Source: a bacterium
GTDB lineage: Bacteria; Sumerlaeota; Sumerlaeia; SLMS01
Direction of reading: 5' to 3'
Assembly: GCA_016125005.1 (NCBI GenBank)
Contig: WGMQ01000023.1
Coordinates: 40,820-104,819, forward strand
Length of the DNA stretch: 64,000 nt
The number at the start of each line of letters is the position of its first letter. Positions within the stretch are counted from its first letter, which is position 1. The notes under the pieces are model-generated. The model was not told the DNA's origin. It saw only the letters and a program-made list of their open reading frames with translations, and made no database searches. Positions 1-8,781 of this stretch are shown here, one piece after another. The position numbers were made by a program, and so were the translations under genes.

Positions 1-1
1 G

Positions 2-757
2 ATCGAGTTCCTCCACAACGACAAGGAAGCCATTGTCAGCCAGCGCGAGGTGGGCTTCGACACGAAGAGCTTCGGCGACGCCCTCCGCCACGTCCTGCGT
101 CAGGCCCCGGACGTGATCCTGATCGGCGAAATGCGTGACTTGGAGACGGTCCAGACCGCCATCGCCGCTGCCGAGACGGGCCACTTGGTGCTCTCGACCC
201 TCCACACCATCGACGCCGTGCAGACGGTCGAGCGCATCATCAACTTCTTCCCCGCGTACCTCCATTCGCAAATCCGCATGGAGATGGCACTCGGTCTTCA
301 GGGCGTCATCAGCCAGCGCCTCCTTCCGCGCAAGCGCGGTCAGGGCCGCGTCCCCGCCTGCGAAATCCTCATTTCCACCCCTCTCATCAAGAAGCTCCTG
401 AACGAGGGGAAGACCATGGAACTGCTCCCGAACATCATGGAGGGCGCTCACTGGGGGATGCAGAGCTTCAACCAGGCACTCCACAAGCTCATCGTGCAGG
501 ACTTGGTGAGCTACGAAGCGGCGCTTTCCTACGCCACGAGCCCCGAGGAACTGAAGCTCATGGTGGAGGGCATCGCCTCCGGATCAAAGCACGTCGTCGA
601 GTCCGCCTCCGCTCAGGATCCGAGTGGCACGGGTTACGGAAATCCGAACGCCAAGTTCAACATGTCGGGTAGTAGCAACGTCATGTTCCCGCCGACAGCC
701 GGCAAGATGCCTCTCACGACGCCGCTCCCGATCCGCAACAAGCCGCCGGGACAGTGA
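2..757 (+). CDS. pilT: Type IV pilus retraction ATPase PilT, 5'-truncated by window edge
   Basis: C-terminal part of a PilT/PilU-type secretion ATPase, the hexameric cytoplasmic motor that depolymerises type IV pili during twitching. The reading frame is open from base 2, so the N-terminal PAS-like domain and the Walker A motif lie outside the window; about 251 residues of a family that usually has about 350 are present. Visible are the Walker B region (VILIGEMRD, bases 114-140) and the His box (TGHLVLSTLHT, bases 176-208). The last 60 residues are a Gly/Pro/Ser-rich tail typical of PilT proteins. An internal GTG at base 50 is not a real start. PilB is less likely, because the tail and the sequence around Walker B follow PilT. 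No other pilus gene is in view. Confidence 0.93.
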   Translation: MEFLHNDKEAIVSQREVGFDTKSFGDALRHVLRQAPDVILIGEMRDLETVQTAIAAAETGHLVLSTLHTIDAVQTVERIINFFPAYLHSQIRMEMALGLQGVISQRLLPRKRGQGRVPACEILISTPLIKKLLNEGKTMELLPNIMEGAHWGMQSFNQALHKLIVQDLVSYEAALSYATSPEELKLMVEGIASGSKHVVESASAQDPSGTGYGNPNAKFNMSGSSNVMFPPTAGKMPLTTPLPIRNKPPGQ

Positions 758-853
758 GAAAACCAAACGGCAGGATCACTCGCGGGGACATCCGCCCCGC
801 TCGTAACCCTGCCGCCAAATTCTATGCCGCGTGATGTGCGAGGCCCGACTTAC

Positions 854-1939
854 TCAGCCGCGGACCACGTGGAGCATCTCCCAAGTCTCAAACGGGAGGC
901 TGATTTCCGCGGGGACTTCCTCGAACCGGAATTGTACCCGCTCGTCTGAGCCCATCGAGTGCCCCGGCTCGATCACTGGACCGTTTTCCATCATGTAGTG
1001 GAAGCCGCTGCGGAAGAGCGCCGCCACCTCGTTGAGGTCCTCGTCCGGATCGCGGCTCACATAGATCATGTCAGGCACGCCACACTGGGCAAAGCCGCGA
1101 CTAATCAGCACTCGGGCGTCTGCATCGCCGAGACCCGCATCCTCCGCGCTGATCAACTCGATGGAGGCCAGCAGCTCGAACGGCTCGCCTGCGTGGCGCA
1201 GGGCGGAAAAGACGGACTCGGAGACTTCCTCGTACTCCTCATCGTCCTCATCCCCTTCCTCCTCACGATCCGGATCGGCCTCGGTTTCCGCGGGATCTTC
1301 GCGCTGGATCGGGATGGAGGGATCGTTGCGTGTGGCGTCGAGCACCTGTTGCATCATGGACGCGACCGGATTTCCCTCGGCGGCCAGACGGGCGATCTGG
1401 TCCTCGAAGGAACCCTCACCCTCCTCGTCATCGTCGGCGTAGCCTTCTTCCTCGGAATTGATGATGTCGTGCAGGAGCCCGGCGGGATAGGTCATCTCGT
1501 TGGTCAGGAGCGTCATACCGGTTGCGCCGAGCTGGGTCAGGGCCAGCGCGACCTTGTGGAGCAGGATCACCTTCTCCACCCCGACCAGATCCTCGCCGCC
1601 GAAGACGTTCACGAGCACGAAGGATTTGTGGGCCAGCAGGTCCTCCTTCAGCTCCTGCTGAAGGCGCGACTGCTCGATGAGGTAGGGCGTCGGGGAGGGG
1701 ACACCGTGGACGAGCAGGATCACGGAAAGCTCGCCGAGCTGGATGCTCCAGGAGGCAAGGCGCAGCCCGTTCTCGTTCGAGTCCTCGCCCTTGATGACTT
1801 CGGCGAGCTCCTCTTCCTCCTCATCCAAGTTGTCGATGAGGGCGGCGATCTCTTCGCCGTCAAACTCGGGGAATTCGTTGAAATAGACAACGGCCTGGTA
1901 GGCCGGGCCATCGTTTTCCTGCTCGGGCTCGTGTGTCAT
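854..1939 (-). CDS. Acidic hypothetical protein, DUF4261-like
   Basis: Protein of 361 residues with no signal peptide or membrane segment, probably cytoplasmic. It is strikingly acidic, with Glu/Asp runs near residues 38-45, 175-185 and 220-242. The C-terminal part has a Gly-x-Pro-Asp motif (GVPDMIYV), then a helix, then an MENGPVIEPGHSMG stretch. This pattern resembles the DUF4261 domain, whose function is unknown. The assignment rests on pattern memory and is tentative. It is the last gene of the minus-strand run behind mnmA, 76 bases downstream of it, so it may be co-transcribed. Confidence 0.7.
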   Translation of the reverse strand: MTHEPEQENDGPAYQAVVYFNEFPEFDGEEIAALIDNLDEEEEELAEVIKGEDSNENGLRLASWSIQLGELSVILLVHGVPSPTPYLIEQSRLQQELKEDLLAHKSFVLVNVFGGEDLVGVEKVILLHKVALALTQLGATGMTLLTNEMTYPAGLLHDIINSEEEGYADDDEEGEGSFEDQIARLAAEGNPVASMMQQVLDATRNDPSIPIQREDPAETEADPDREEEGDEDDEEYEEVSESVFSALRHAGEPFELLASIELISAEDAGLGDADARVLISRGFAQCGVPDMIYVSRDPDEDLNEVAALFRSGFHYMMENGPVIEPGHSMGSDERVQFRFEEVPAEISLPFETWEMLHVVRG

Positions 1940-2015
1940 GTGGGGAGTTTCCTGTTGAAGTCTTCGGCCATTGCGCGCCGCAGGGGCGTCGCGTCACAAG
2001 CGGAAAGGGCCGAAT

Positions 2016-3164
2016 TCAATGGGTTGCCACGATGCCGTCGCCATGAAGGCCGTGGACAATCCAGCCCCCGCCCAGCACGCGGTTTTCCTCGTCATAGAAT
2101 ACGGCGGCCTGCCCCGGGCTGACGGCGGATTGGGGCTCGTCGAACAGGACGCGCACCTTGCCGGGTTCGCCCTCGAAAGGATGAAGCATCGCAGCGGCGG
2201 GGGCGTGGCGATGGCGGATGCGGACGCGGGCACGACGAGGCGCGTCGAGTCCGGCAAGCCCCATCCAGTTGATTTCCTCGGCGAGGAGTCCGTCGGAAAG
2301 CACGGCCTCACGCGGGCCGACGATGACCGTGTTGGTCTCCACATCAAGCGCCACCACATAGAGCGGCACCGGTCCGGCGAGACCCAGGCCTCGCCGCTGA
2401 CCGACCGTGTAGAAGGGAATGCCCTCGTGTTCGCCAAGCACGCGCCCGTCCACATGGACGAAGCGACCGCGCGGTGGCGCGATTCCTTCGACGGCGAACC
2501 GCTTGCGGAGGAACGCACGATAATCGTTGTCGGGGATGAAGCAGATTTCCTGAGACTCGGGTTTTTCCGCGGTCGGGAGGCCCACCTCGCGCGCCAGTTC
2601 ACGAACCTCGGGCTTGGTGAGCTCGCCGAGCGGAAGCAACAGCATGGCGAGCTGTTCCTGCTGAAGCCCAAACAGGTAGTAGGTCTGGTCCTTGTTCTCG
2701 TCGCGGGCGATGGCGAGGGTCCAGCGACCGGTCTCTGGGTTGCGGACCTTTCGCGCGTAATGCCCCGTGGCGACCTGCCCGCAACCCCACATGTCGGCCT
2801 TCTCCAGCAGCAGCCCAAGCTTCACATGGTTGTTGCAGAGCACGCACGGGTTCGGTGTCCGGCCGTTCCGGTAGGAGGCAACGAACGGGTCGATCACGTC
2901 GCGGCGGAAATCCGGCTCCACATCGAGGACATAGAAAGGGAAGTCGCTGCGTTCTGCGCAGGCGCGCGCGTCCTTGGCGTCGGTGGGGGAGCAGCAGGTC
3001 TTGATCTGGGGACCGCGTGCCAGTTCCTCGGGCGAGAGGCGATGGGTGCGCATGTTCACGCCCACGATGTCGCGTCCCTGCTGGGCGAGCAGGTACCCGG
3101 CAAGCGACGAATCGACCCCGCCGCTCATGGCGACCAGGATGCGCTCGGCGGTGGCGGAACTCAT
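2016..3164 (-). CDS. mnmA: tRNA-specific 2-thiouridylase MnmA
   Basis: Catalyses ATP-dependent 2-thiolation of U34 in tRNA Lys, Glu and Gln, receiving sulfur from a persulfide relay. The 382-residue protein has the ATP-pyrophosphatase P-loop SGGVDSS at residues 14-20. It has the catalytic cysteine in NPCVLCN (Cys107, with Cys110 nearby) and the persulfide-forming cysteine in ESQEICFI (Cys208). The FYTVGQRRGLG motif opens the central domain and a beta-barrel ends the protein. Both cysteines are intact, so it should be active. The start lies 25 bases after the lptA-like stop, suggesting co-transcription with the LPS-export genes, although the functions are unrelated. Confidence 0.97.
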   Translation of the reverse strand: MSSATAERILVAMSGGVDSSLAGYLLAQQGRDIVGVNMRTHRLSPEELARGPQIKTCCSPTDAKDARACAERSDFPFYVLDVEPDFRRDVIDPFVASYRNGRTPNPCVLCNNHVKLGLLLEKADMWGCGQVATGHYARKVRNPETGRWTLAIARDENKDQTYYLFGLQQEQLAMLLLPLGELTKPEVRELAREVGLPTAEKPESQEICFIPDNDYRAFLRKRFAVEGIAPPRGRFVHVDGRVLGEHEGIPFYTVGQRRGLGLAGPVPLYVVALDVETNTVIVGPREAVLSDGLLAEEINWMGLAGLDAPRRARVRIRHRHAPAAAMLHPFEGEPGKVRVLFDEPQSAVSPGQAAVFYDEENRVLGGGWIVHGLHGDGIVATH

Positions 3165-3189
3165 CGGATGCGGTCTTTCCTGACGGCGC

Positions 3190-4353
3190 TCACTTCGGGG
3201 ACGTCGTGCCCAACTGCTTCAGGTCATCGACGTTATCCAGGCGGATTTCGCCCTCGTCAACGGCAGGGGTCGTGGTCTTCTCCTGCTCGGTGCCAGGATT
3301 CGGGATAAACTTGCTGGTGAAGGGTCCGTCCGGACCGGCGATGCTCTGGGTGGCGATGGAGCCGTCGGTGCTCCGCGTGATGATGTAGGCGGCGGCGTCG
3401 AAGATGCGATAGACACCGTTGGGACGCGACTCGCGGATGTCCGGCTTGCCGCTCAGTTCGATGCGACCTTCCTTGATGTCATAGGTCATGAACTGGCAGT
3501 CGGCCTCGACGGTGGCCTGCTTGATATAGACGTTGCGGCGCGCCTCGACATGGTCCGTCGGCGCGTCATATTCCAGCTCGTCGGAGCGCAGGCGCAGGTC
3601 GTCGCTCTCGACCAGAACGGAGCCCAGTGCGTTGAAGCGGGAGAAGGCACCGGTGGCGTCGATGGCGGCGAGCACCGTCGCGGGCGCATCGGCGCGCGGA
3701 CGGGTCTTGATGAGGACGTTGTTGCCGAGTCCTGCGAAGCCGCTGCCAGAGAGTGCGTCGCCGCGAGGCTTCGCGGCACCCGGCGCAGGCGTTGGCTTGG
3801 GTGTGGCGGCCACAGCGGCCACGGGAATCATCTCGCAGAGGATTTCCTGCCCGCCGGCCATGCGCACCTGCACGTCACCGGCCTCGCCGCGCTTGAGGTA
3901 GAACTCCTCCATGCCCGAAAAACGGCTTCGGCTGGTGGCGGTGCTTTGCTCCACACGTGGCGTGCCGGTCATCACGATCTCGCCGCTGGAAAGCGTATAG
4001 ACCATCTTCTCGCAGTTGGCCTTCACGCCGTCTTGATCGATCTCAACAGCGCCGGTACACACGACGATTCCGCCAACGCCATCATAGTTCAACTCGTCGG
4101 CCACGAGGTTCAGTTTGCTGCTAATGAGGGTCGTGCGTCCCTTCGTCGTGTAGCTGACCAGGTCGCCCTTCTCGTCCATCTTCATGTCCGCGACGCCGTA
4201 GGAGCCATCACGCTGCGAGCCCACACGGAACTCGAAGCCTTCGCCGTCGCCACCGAGGGCTTCGGCAAGACCGGTCTGCGCTCCGGCCAGTACGGGCAGG
4301 AGTGCCAGTGCCGTGGCGGCAACCCACTGGGAGATTCTGTGATACCGTTTCAT
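3190..4353 (-). CDS. LptA/OstA-like LPS transport protein, two OstA repeats
   Basis: Exported 387-residue protein with a clear signal peptide (MKRYHRISQWVAATALALLPVLAGAQ). Two OstA/LptA-type beta-jellyroll segments can be read. One is at about residues 75-165 (LVADELNYD ... VVCTGAVEIDQDG). The other is at about residues 245-330 (LRSDELEYD ... EARRNVYI ... CQFMTYDIKEGRIELSG). They are separated by an Ala/Pro-rich linker. LptA forms the periplasmic bridge that carries lipopolysaccharide from the inner-membrane LptBFGC complex to LptD. The protein is about twice the length of classic LptA, so it could be an elongated bridge or an LptD N-domain-like protein. The start overlaps the upstream lptC-like stop by four bases (ATGA), indicating translational coupling. 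Confidence 0.75.
   Translation of the reverse strand: MKRYHRISQWVAATALALLPVLAGAQTGLAEALGGDGEGFEFRVGSQRDGSYGVADMKMDEKGDLVSYTTKGRTTLISSKLNLVADELNYDGVGGIVVCTGAVEIDQDGVKANCEKMVYTLSSGEIVMTGTPRVEQSTATSRSRFSGMEEFYLKRGEAGDVQVRMAGGQEILCEMIPVAAVAATPKPTPAPGAAKPRGDALSGSGFAGLGNNVLIKTRPRADAPATVLAAIDATGAFSRFNALGSVLVESDDLRLRSDELEYDAPTDHVEARRNVYIKQATVEADCQFMTYDIKEGRIELSGKPDIRESRPNGVYRIFDAAAYIITRSTDGSIATQSIAGPDGPFTSKFIPNPGTEQEKTTTPAVDEGEIRLDNVDDLKQLGTTSPK
3995..4002 (-). repeat. Dispersed octamer GTCTATAC, first of twelve copies
   Basis: GTCTATAC, either strand, found by eye at 3995, 10477, 16713, 27584, 28234, 35700, 36152, 46269, 49436, 49979, 52743 and 54122 (first base). All copies are inside genes. See findings. 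Confidence 0.6.
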
Positions 4354-5024
4354 TTCTTCTCCTCGCTGGTGGCGCGGCTTGCGGGCTTGAACTCAAGGCG
4401 AATTGGCGCCTCGTCGTTCCCGTAGAATCTCCATTCGCGGAATCCGCGATCTACGGAAAGCGCCTCGCCCGTCATGGCCAGATCGCCGCCCTTGGGCAGG
4501 GCCGCTTGTTGCTGGAATCGCTCGGGAACCACCACGCAGCCGAAGCGCTGGGACCAGATGATGACCTGTGAGCGGAGGAAGCTCTCGGTCCCGATGGAGG
4601 CCTCCGCGGGCTTGGCGCCCCCCTGAAGGAGCACGTCGCCGTAGGCCGACTCCGTTGCGAAATTTTCTGTGTAACTCTGGATGGTTGCCAGGTCGGGAAT
4701 CTCGCCGGTACCTTCAACGCGATCACCGGCGATGGTCACGATCCCCTCTTGGGAAGTTGCCAGGACCTTGCGGTTATCCGTCGTATTCGCCTCGAGCTTG
4801 ATGTCCTCGGTGACGACCGCGCGTGCGTCGGCCCGGAGCCACGCAGCGCCGGAAGTGACGCGGTTCAGCTCAAGCGTGCCGGAAGTGACGCGCAGGTCGA
4901 TACCGGTGAGGCGCATGTCGCGGGGCGCTTCACTGGGTGCCTGGGCAACGCCCTGTGCCCCCATCAATCCGAAGGCGGCAGCGGCAAGGTATCGGAGCGC
5001 TTTTCCCAGCGTTTGTGCATCCAC
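4350..5024 (-). CDS. LptC-like / LPS-assembly accessory protein, exported
   Basis: Protein of 224 residues with an N-terminal hydrophobic segment (GKALRYLAAAAFGLMGAQGVAQA) followed by beta-rich repeats with the rhythm of LptC/OstA proteins (for example MRLTGIDLRVTSGTLELNRV and VVTEDIKLEANTT). It lies between lpxL and the lptA-like gene, which supports a role in LPS export; identity as LptC itself is inferred. The chosen start overlaps the lpxL 3' end by 61 bases. An alternative ATG at 4964 overlaps the lpxL stop in a TGATG arrangement but would remove the signal or anchor segment, so I prefer the longer form. Confidence 0.6.
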   Translation of the reverse strand: MDAQTLGKALRYLAAAAFGLMGAQGVAQAPSEAPRDMRLTGIDLRVTSGTLELNRVTSGAAWLRADARAVVTEDIKLEANTTDNRKVLATSQEGIVTIAGDRVEGTGEIPDLATIQSYTENFATESAYGDVLLQGGAKPAEASIGTESFLRSQVIIWSQRFGCVVVPERFQQQAALPKGGDLAMTGEALSVDRGFREWRFYGNDEAPIRLEFKPASRATSEEKK

Positions 5025-5938
5025 AGGTATTGTTCCGGATTCCGTCGAATGGCCGCTTCGATGCGGCGGGTGTACTCGGCGACGAGGGCTGCTTCCGCCT
5101 TGAAGCGTGCCTGCTCGTCCCGGGGAGGCGGTTCGAGCAGCATGGGCTCATCAGCGTCAATCCTGTACTTGCCGGGAGCCTCGCGCAGGCAGAACATCGT
5201 CACGGCGGTGGCGCCGCACTGCAAGGCCAACCGGGCCGGGGCGAGCAAGGTGTGGGCCGGTTTGCCGAAGAAGGGAACGGCGACGCCCGGTCCTTCCAGA
5301 TTGTGGTCCACAAGCATCAAGAGCACGCCGCCCGCCCTCAGATGGCGCATGGTGGCCACCCCGGCCTCGCCGCGATAGACCAGCTTCAGCCCACCCGATT
5401 CGCGCAGCTTTCGGGTTCTTTTCTCCAGTTCGGGATTCTTGGGACGCGCCGCGGTGCACATCACCGGTACCCCGACAAACTTGGGGAACCAATGGGCGAG
5501 CATCTCGATCGTGCCGAGGTGGCTGGCGAAAACCACCAGCCCGGTCCCTCGTTCCCGGGCAGTGGCGAGCAACCTCTGGAAGCCTTCGGGATCGGCTATT
5601 CGGATTCGCCGGTCATCCCGTTCGTGCTTCCACGCGGGCAGCCAAAGGCTCTCGATCCCCCAGGCCGCAAGGCTTTGCCACGACGCGACGTGTACGCGGT
5701 GGCGGTAAGCCTCATCATACTCGGGGGAAGGGAACGCGCATTCGATGTGCTGCATGACACGCCGTCGCCGTCGCCCCGGAATCTTGCTCGCCAGCCAGCC
5801 GAGGATCCACGCGAGCCATACCGTGGCCTCCAGCGGTAACCGCGGCACGATCCACATCAACGCATCGACCAGCAGCAGGATGCTGCGGTCGCGAACGCGC
5901 TTGATGCGGGGCGAAAGGGCTGAACGCTTCCGTTTCAC
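4964..5938 (-). CDS. lpxL: Lipid A biosynthesis acyltransferase (LpxL/HtrB family)
   Basis: Inner-membrane enzyme that transfers a secondary acyl chain to Kdo2-lipid IVA. The 324-residue protein has an N-terminal membrane anchor (about residues 20-52) and a basic RRRRR patch. The family's catalytic HX4E motif is His140-Glu145 in SHLGTIEM. Conserved blocks around LVDHN and PFFG follow, where the family binds substrate, and a C-terminal WMHKRW segment is typical of LpxL-like proteins. It shares four bases with the apt stop and overlaps the lptC-like start, so apt-lpxL-lptC-lptA read as one operon. LpxL and LpxM cannot be separated from sequence alone. Confidence 0.92.
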   Translation of the reverse strand: MKRKRSALSPRIKRVRDRSILLLVDALMWIVPRLPLEATVWLAWILGWLASKIPGRRRRRVMQHIECAFPSPEYDEAYRHRVHVASWQSLAAWGIESLWLPAWKHERDDRRIRIADPEGFQRLLATARERGTGLVVFASHLGTIEMLAHWFPKFVGVPVMCTAARPKNPELEKRTRKLRESGGLKLVYRGEAGVATMRHLRAGGVLLMLVDHNLEGPGVAVPFFGKPAHTLLAPARLALQCGATAVTMFCLREAPGKYRIDADEPMLLEPPPRDEQARFKAEAALVAEYTRRIEAAIRRNPEQYLWMHKRWEKRSDTLPLPPSD

Positions 5939-6492
5939 TCCGAATCGACAACCGCCTCGGCGTGGACCTTGAAGCCCTCAAGCTTGGCTCGGCCGGGGAT
6001 GAAGGAAAGCTCGATCAGGACCCAGATCTCCTCGATCTGGGCGCCGAGCTGGGTCACCAGTTCGCAGGCTGCCTTGAGCGTGCCGCCGGTCGCCAGGAGG
6101 TCGTCGATCACCACGACGCGGCTCTGGGCGTCGAGAGCGTCGCGATGCAGTTCCACCGTCGCCTCGCCGTACTCTAGGGCATAGGAGCACTCGATCGTGT
6201 CGGCCGGGAGCTTGCCCTTCTTGCGCACGGGAACGAAGCCGATGCCGAGGCGATCCGCCAGGGCAGCGCCGAAGATGAACCCGCGCGATTCGATGCCGAC
6301 CACATGGGTCAGACCTGCAAACTCATAGCGACGCTCCAGTCCGTCCATGACCTCGCGAAAAGCCTCGCCATCAGCCAGCAGCGTCGTAATGTCCTTGAAT
6401 TGAATCCCGGGCTTGGGGAAGTCGGGTACGTTTCGAACCTTGGCCAGAATATCCATCAGGGCGCTCGTTGCCTCCGTTGTAGTGGCCACCAC
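5935..6492 (-). CDS. apt: Adenine phosphoribosyltransferase
   Basis: Purine-salvage enzyme making AMP and PPi from adenine and PRPP in the cytoplasm. The PRPP-binding signature VVVIDDLLATGGT is at residues 126-138, and N-terminal PDFPKPGIQFKDIT is diagnostic of APT. The GTG start at 6492 gives 185 residues; the internal ATG at 6456 gives 173, close to the usual family size, so the true start may be 6456. It is the first gene of the minus-strand operon, and its stop overlaps the lpxL start as ATGA. Confidence 0.95.
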   Translation of the reverse strand: MVATTTEATSALMDILAKVRNVPDFPKPGIQFKDITTLLADGEAFREVMDGLERRYEFAGLTHVVGIESRGFIFGAALADRLGIGFVPVRKKGKLPADTIECSYALEYGEATVELHRDALDAQSRVVVIDDLLATGGTLKAACELVTQLGAQIEEIWVLIELSFIPGRAKLEGFKVHAEAVVDSE

Positions 6493-6527
6493 ACAACCGG
6501 AATCGCCCCGCCCACGGCAAGCCCATC

Positions 6528-6809
6528 ATGCACATTCTTCTCGTCCAATATCACCTCCACCTGCCTGACTGCCACTCCCTCAAGGACAAGCGGCAGGTCA
6601 TGAAGCCTCTTCTCAACGAATTGAGGCGCGATTTCAATATTTCCGCCGCCGAGATCGACGACCACGACCTTTGGCAGTCCGCCGTCATCGCCACCGTGGC
6701 CGTCAGCAATCTTCGCGATGCCGTCGAGCGCAGCGAGCGCGAGGTCACTGACCGCATCGAAACCAACGGCGACGTGCAGATCGCCCAGATCAACCGCGAG
6801 TGGCTTTGA
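6528..6809 (+). CDS. DUF503 family protein (YlxP-like)
   Basis: Small 93-residue protein beginning MHILLVQYHLHLPDCHSLKDKR, which matches the DUF503 pattern of an N-terminal beta-strand, the SLK-(E/D)KR turn, and the later LWQ(S/K)A-V-A-VAVS strand. DUF503 proteins (B. subtilis YlxP) are often encoded next to rbfA/infB and are suspected of a ribosome-related role, but no biochemical function is established. Here the gene is divergent from apt (35 bases between starts) and lies six bases before a membrane glycosyltransferase. Confidence 0.85.
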   Translation: MHILLVQYHLHLPDCHSLKDKRQVMKPLLNELRRDFNISAAEIDDHDLWQSAVIATVAVSNLRDAVERSEREVTDRIETNGDVQIAQINREWL

Positions 6810-6815
6810 CGGCAC

Positions 6816-8675
6816 ATGCTTGAAACGGTCGCCCTGTCACTGGCCTACCTCGTCGGGGGAGCCTTGGTGCTCCTCGTCGCCTGGGGGAGCGGCGGACTCC
6901 TCTGTCGCTCCCATCGCGGCGATTGGTTGGAGGAGGTGCTTCGAGCCGCCGTCGGCCTCGCAATCCTTTGCTTCGTCACCTCGGTTCTGGGGCTGATTGG
7001 CGTGCTCTATTGGTGGGTGGCGCTGCCGCTTCTCGTGCTGATCGGGGGAGCAGGGCTTTGGCGATCTCCCTTCCGTGCCGCCATGCCGTCACGGAGTGCC
7101 GTTCCGGTACCTGCGGTGCTTGCCGTCGCGGTTCCTGCTTACATGGTGCTGGCGGGGGCGCTCGTCCCCGACATGAGCCAGGACAGCATGTGGTATCACC
7201 TTTCCGTTCCCCAGCAATGGTCCTTCACGGGACGACTCGACGCCATGCCGTCGGTGTTTCCGTCCTGCTATCCGCTGGCGGTCGAGTCCCTGTACGCGGC
7301 GCTGATTCCCGTGGGTGGAGCGATGCTTTGCAGCACTGTCTACGGCATCAGCGCCATTTTAGTCTGGTTGCTGGTGGGGCTGTTGGCCGAGCGGGTTGCG
7401 GGGCGTTGGGCCGCGGGAGTCGCCATGTGCCTCTGGATTCCACTGCAGGCGACCTTCACGCTGGCGCCGGTGCCTGCCGGAAACGACCTGACGGCGGCGC
7501 TGTTCCTGCTGGCAGGAATCACAATGATCCTGCTCCCACTGCTGGATGAGGGCGAGCCGTCGCTCCCCCCGTGGCTGGTTGGCGGGTTCGTGCTCGGCCA
7601 GGCAATCGCCGCCAAGCCGCTCTGCATCCCGTTCGCGGGGATGGCCCTGTTGGTCGCCTCCGTTTCGCAGTGGCGACGCGGGAGCGCCGCGCTGGTGGCC
7701 TTTGCTGCCGCGTCCGTGGCCATCCTGGCGTCGTACCTGCCGTGGGCGATCCGCGGGTTCCTGACCACGGGACTCCCGGTGTTCCCTCTTGGCGCGGGAG
7801 TGCTCCCTGTCCGCGAAGCGTTCCTTCCGACCATTGGCGCATCCAAGTCGCTCAACAGCCTGTACCCGCTCAATGGGGCGGGAATCTGGGAGGCCGCGAC
7901 AAAGGGCGCCTACCGCAAGATCTATATGGCACTGCACGTGGGCGATGCGCTGTTCCTGATGGCGCCGCTTTCCGCCCTTGCGGGCTTCGCATCAACCCGC
8001 GGGCGCCATCGTTTGGTGCCGCTGACCTTTCTGGCCATGTGGGCGCCAACGCTGCTGCTTCAGGGTGCCAACGAGGTGCTGCGTTACATGGCGCTCTGCT
8101 ACCCTTTGGCGGCGGTGGCGCTGGCTCAGTTCCTAGCCGCCACCGAGGCGAGGATTGGAATCTCTGTTCGCCGGATGCTGCCGTGGCTGCTGCTCTGCGC
8201 GGCGATGGGACACTACCTCGGCCATCAGCGCAGAGTGGCAAGTTTCCGCACGATCCACTGGCCTTGGCGTCCGCTTCTGACAGAGAGCGACCAAATGGCC
8301 TACGCGCGGCGTTCAGAAACCGGTGGTGCCTTCGTCAGCTTTCGCGTCATTCGTTCCCTGATACCGGAGGCGGAACTGGTGCTGATGCCGGATTGTCCGG
8401 CCCCGTACTACCTCCACCGCCCCGCCATCTGGAACGACTACGCTGTGCACGAGGGGGGCATCGCGCAGCGGTGGGCGGGTTTCTCCGCCGACGAGGCCGC
8501 CGCGTATATCGGCCAGACAAAGATCCAGTGGATTCTGATCACGAGTCGGGATTCGCGAACGGGTAATTCGGCTCTGTGCGATGAACTGGCAACCAGAGGT
8601 CTTGTGGAACCGATCGCGTTGTCCGGCGACGCCGCCGGGAGTGCGCTCTACCGGGTCGTGGTCGGCGGGCGTTGA
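6816..8675 (+). CDS. Polytopic membrane glycosyltransferase-like protein (GT-C fold)
   Basis: 619-residue protein with about a dozen hydrophobic segments. After the first two or three helices it has an acidic loop (VPDMSQDSMWYHLSVPQQW), like the catalytic Asp-containing loop of GT-C enzymes that use polyprenyl-phosphate sugars. A soluble C-terminal domain follows from about residue 500. This fits the GT39/ArnT/Dol-P-Man transferase superfamily, which adds a sugar to lipid or protein outside the inner membrane. The acceptor cannot be inferred. It starts six bases after the DUF503 gene, so the two are probably co-transcribed. Confidence 0.7.
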   Translation: MLETVALSLAYLVGGALVLLVAWGSGGLLCRSHRGDWLEEVLRAAVGLAILCFVTSVLGLIGVLYWWVALPLLVLIGGAGLWRSPFRAAMPSRSAVPVPAVLAVAVPAYMVLAGALVPDMSQDSMWYHLSVPQQWSFTGRLDAMPSVFPSCYPLAVESLYAALIPVGGAMLCSTVYGISAILVWLLVGLLAERVAGRWAAGVAMCLWIPLQATFTLAPVPAGNDLTAALFLLAGITMILLPLLDEGEPSLPPWLVGGFVLGQAIAAKPLCIPFAGMALLVASVSQWRRGSAALVAFAAASVAILASYLPWAIRGFLTTGLPVFPLGAGVLPVREAFLPTIGASKSLNSLYPLNGAGIWEAATKGAYRKIYMALHVGDALFLMAPLSALAGFASTRGRHRLVPLTFLAMWAPTLLLQGANEVLRYMALCYPLAAVALAQFLAATEARIGISVRRMLPWLLLCAAMGHYLGHQRRVASFRTIHWPWRPLLTESDQMAYARRSETGGAFVSFRVIRSLIPEAELVLMPDCPAPYYLHRPAIWNDYAVHEGGIAQRWAGFSADEAAAYIGQTKIQWILITSRDSRTGNSALCDELATRGLVEPIALSGDAAGSALYRVVVGGR

Positions 8676-8781
8676 AGTCGCCGTTGCCCCGCCGGACTGG
8701 CACGGCTCCAGCTTCCTGTTATAGTTACAGCGGTGTTGTTGCTTTGATTCAGCGACCATGATCCATAGGAGCCACTTTTCG

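Noticed and set aside
959..2122. Long plus-strand open frame antisense to the acidic DUF4261-like gene
   Set aside because: It is the mirror of a strongly acidic, GC-rich gene; no homology, signal or ribosome-binding site, and it runs into the next gene.
1971..3308. Plus-strand open frame of 445 codons over mnmA
   Set aside because: Antisense shadow of mnmA, whose motifs are all on the minus strand.
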